Below are positions 14,771-16,019 of a DNA stretch of 16,019 nt, piece by piece. A model generated the notes under the pieces. That model was not told the DNA's origin. It saw nothing but the letters and a program-made list of their open reading frames with translations, and did no database searches. Positions within the stretch are counted from its first letter, which is position 1. Each line of letters starts with the position of its first letter. This DNA is from Chthoniobacter flavus (GTDB lineage: Bacteria; Verrucomicrobiota; Verrucomicrobiia; Chthoniobacterales; Terrimicrobiaceae): the NCBI GenBank assembly GCA_945863785.1, contig CAMBAQ010000024.1, forward strand, positions 1 through 16,019. Reading direction: 5' to 3'. Made by a program: the position numbers and the translations under genes.

Positions 14771-15750
14771 AGAACTTTCAAGCGGCTGAGATCTTGCGAA
14801 TCCACTATACCCACCGGCCTGCGCTTTTCATCGAGCACAACGAGATCATCGATGCGATGATGCTCGAGCACCTGCAGGACCTCTGCCGCGAGGCGATCGC
14901 CAGTGATGGTGATAGGATTTCGTGTCATGAAGTCACCCACAGGCAGGGAACCGATCCCGGGATTCCCAGGGAAATGTCGGGCAAAGTCCCCATGCGTGAA
15001 TATACCAGCCAGCGTCTCATCAGCATTCACGACCACCGCCGCACCAGTACGATATTTCGTCATGGCCTGAATCGCCTCCACGACCGGAGCCGCAGGTGAA
15101 ATCAAGGCCAGTTCATCGATTTTGCGCATGATTTGATTCACCCGCAGGAGCAAGGATCGACCAAGACTGCCACCGGGATGGTATTTCGCAAAGTCCTCTT
15201 TACGAAATCCGCGGCTTTCCAGCAGCACCATTGCCAGCGCATCGCCAAGGATGAGCATCGAGGTCGTGCTGGAAGTCGGCGCCAAGTTCAAGGGACAGGC
15301 CTCTTGCGATACGGCCACATCGAGCACGGCGCTTGCCGATTTGGCGAGCGTGGAATTTTTATCACCCGTCAGTGCGATGATCGGCAGACCGAAGCGCACG
15401 ACCGCTGGCAATACCGAAAGCAGTTCCTGCGTCTCCCCGCTGTAACTCAAAGCCAGAACAACGTCGCCATCAGCAACGATCCCAAGATCCCCATGGAGGG
15501 CGTTGAGGGAATTCAAAACGACAGCAGTGGATCCCGTGCTGGTGAGAGTCGCTGCAATCTTTTCACCGATCGTGCCGGATTTTCCGACGCCAAGAACGAC
15601 GACTTTGTTTCGACGTTCAAGGGCATCGCGGATCAGATCGACAGCAAGAATGAATTGGGAATCCAACCGCGCCGCCGTTGCCGAAGCCTCGGCCAACTCG
15701 ATTTCAAAAACCCGTCGCGCACGTTCAAGGTAATCCATAGAAATTATCAT
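14767..15750 (-). CDS. kdsD: Arabinose-5-phosphate isomerase (SIS + two CBS domains)
   Basis: KdsD/KpsF interconverts ribulose 5-phosphate and arabinose 5-phosphate, the precursor used by KdsA. In the 327-residue product the SIS domain (about 40-180) shows VLGVGKSGTIGEKIAATL, NALHGDLGIV, LSYSGET, ACPLNLAPTSSTT and FAKYHPGGSLG. Residues equivalent to the reported E. coli catalytic set are present: Lys57, Glu106, Glu150 and His191. Two CBS repeats follow at about 207-265 and 273-327. The usual GKSGHIG motif reads GKSGTIG here, a His-to-Thr change. ATG 15750 is chosen; ATG 15738 is an alternative. A GAGG lies only one base upstream of 15750, which is poor spacing for it and rather far from 15738. 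Confidence 0.95.
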   Translation of the reverse strand: MIISMDYLERARRVFEIELAEASATAARLDSQFILAVDLIRDALERRNKVVVLGVGKSGTIGEKIAATLTSTGSTAVVLNSLNALHGDLGIVADGDVVLALSYSGETQELLSVLPAVVRFGLPIIALTGDKNSTLAKSASAVLDVAVSQEACPLNLAPTSSTTSMLILGDALAMVLLESRGFRKEDFAKYHPGGSLGRSLLLRVNQIMRKIDELALISPAAPVVEAIQAMTKYRTGAAVVVNADETLAGIFTHGDFARHFPGNPGIGSLPVGDFMTRNPITITGDRLAAEVLQVLEHHRIDDLVVLDEKRRPVGIVDSQDLSRLKVL

Positions 15751-15774
15751 GCCTCAAATGCGAATCCCGTTGCA

Positions 15775-15783
15775 AGTATAGCA
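15775..15783 (-). promoter_or_regulatory. Extended -10 promoter candidate upstream of kdsD
   Basis: The minus strand reads TGCTATACT, which fits an extended -10 element (TG-n-TATACT, five of six bases in the hexamer). No matching -35 box is found 16-18 bases further up, as expected for this promoter class. It would start transcription near 15768 and give kdsD a leader of about 18 bases. The same bases form a short inverted repeat, GTTGC-n7-GCAAC (15769-15785). Confidence 0.4.
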
Positions 15784-15806
15784 ACTCCGCCCCCTCACAC
15801 CGCAGG

Positions 15807-16019
15807 CTATCGCGATGCCTCACGGCGTTTTTCCAACCAGGCTTTCGCGACTTCCCAGACAATCGGCAGCACGGATACGACAATGATCCCAAGAATCACT
15901 AACTTCATATTTTTCTGAACAAAAGGAAGGCCGCCAAAGAAATAGCCCCCACCCACAAAAAGCCCCACCCAAATGATGGCCCCAGTGATATTATAGATGA
16001 CGAATTTGGTGTAATTCAT
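15807..16019 (-). CDS. DedA-family membrane protein, C-terminal part (cut by window edge)
   Basis: Only the last 70 residues are visible. They contain KFVIYNITGAIIWVGLFVGG followed by GYFFGG, the conserved C-terminal DedA motif (Asn, Gly-Ala, Trp and Gly-Tyr positions), then one hydrophobic helix (LVILGIIVVSVLPIVWEVA) and a basic tail. DedA proteins are inner-membrane proteins, some of which flip undecaprenyl phosphate or phosphatidylethanolamine. The first Met at the window edge is almost certainly internal, because DedA proteins have about 200 residues and this motif lies near their end. The stop lies 56 bases before kdsD on the same strand. Confidence 0.75.
   Translation of the reverse strand: MNYTKFVIYNITGAIIWVGLFVGGGYFFGGLPFVQKNMKLVILGIIVVSVLPIVWEVAKAWLEKRREASR

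Noticed and set aside
15133..15918. Long plus-strand open frame (261 codons) opposite kdsD
   Set aside because: It is antisense to a clearly identified gene, has no recognisable domain, and its composition is that of a shadow frame.

Overview
The window reads as chromosomal core-genome DNA from a Gram-negative bacterium. The genes for Kdo synthesis (kdsD, kdsA) and lipopolysaccharide export (lptG, lptC, lptA, lptB) require an outer membrane. A full-length HPr kinase/phosphorylase, an HPr with both the His and the regulatory Ser phosphorylation sites, and an unknown protein of a type I associate with the PVC superphylum suggest Verrucomicrobiota or a close relative. This placement is an inference from gene content; no rRNA or other marker is present. 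I see no mobile element, CRISPR array, tRNA or rRNA, and no gene-free stretch longer than about 85 bases.

Layout. (1) Plus strand, 1-2829: a Fur-family metalloregulator, an IMP dehydrogenase (guaB) 43 bases later, and an M14-type zinc peptidase whose start lies inside the end of guaB. This group runs convergently into ptsI, and the last codons of the peptidase and ptsI overlap by 12 bases. (2) Minus strand, read from 11231 down to 2818: lptG, an uncharacterised gene, dusB, kdsA, lptC, lptA, lptB, hprK, HPr (ptsH) and ptsI. Most junctions overlap by 1-14 bases, so this is very probably one ten-gene operon. A near-consensus sigma70 promoter sits directly in front of lptG and leaves a leader of only about 8 bases. 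(3) Minus strand, read from 15750 down to 11312: kdsD, an RluE/RsuA-type pseudouridine synthase, pgsA, der and pdxA, closely packed and preceded by an extended -10 promoter candidate. (4) The C-terminal end of a DedA-family membrane protein enters at the right edge.

How the genes fit together. KdsD makes arabinose 5-phosphate and KdsA condenses it with PEP towards Kdo. LptB and LptG belong to the inner-membrane extractor, and LptC and LptA carry LPS across the periplasm. Enzyme I also uses PEP and passes phosphate to HPr, while HprK phosphorylates HPr on serine. No sugar-specific EII gene is present, so the phosphotransferase part looks regulatory, with LPS biogenesis and PEP/ATP sensing placed in one transcript. 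DusB, RluE and Der serve tRNA, rRNA and ribosome maturation.

No clearly new system such as a defence island or biosynthetic cluster is visible. The points most worth following are the uncharacterised gene translationally linked to lptG and dusB, the near-leaderless lptG promoter, the LPS-PTS operon that lacks rpoN and ptsN, and active-site substitutions in the IMP dehydrogenase and PdxA.
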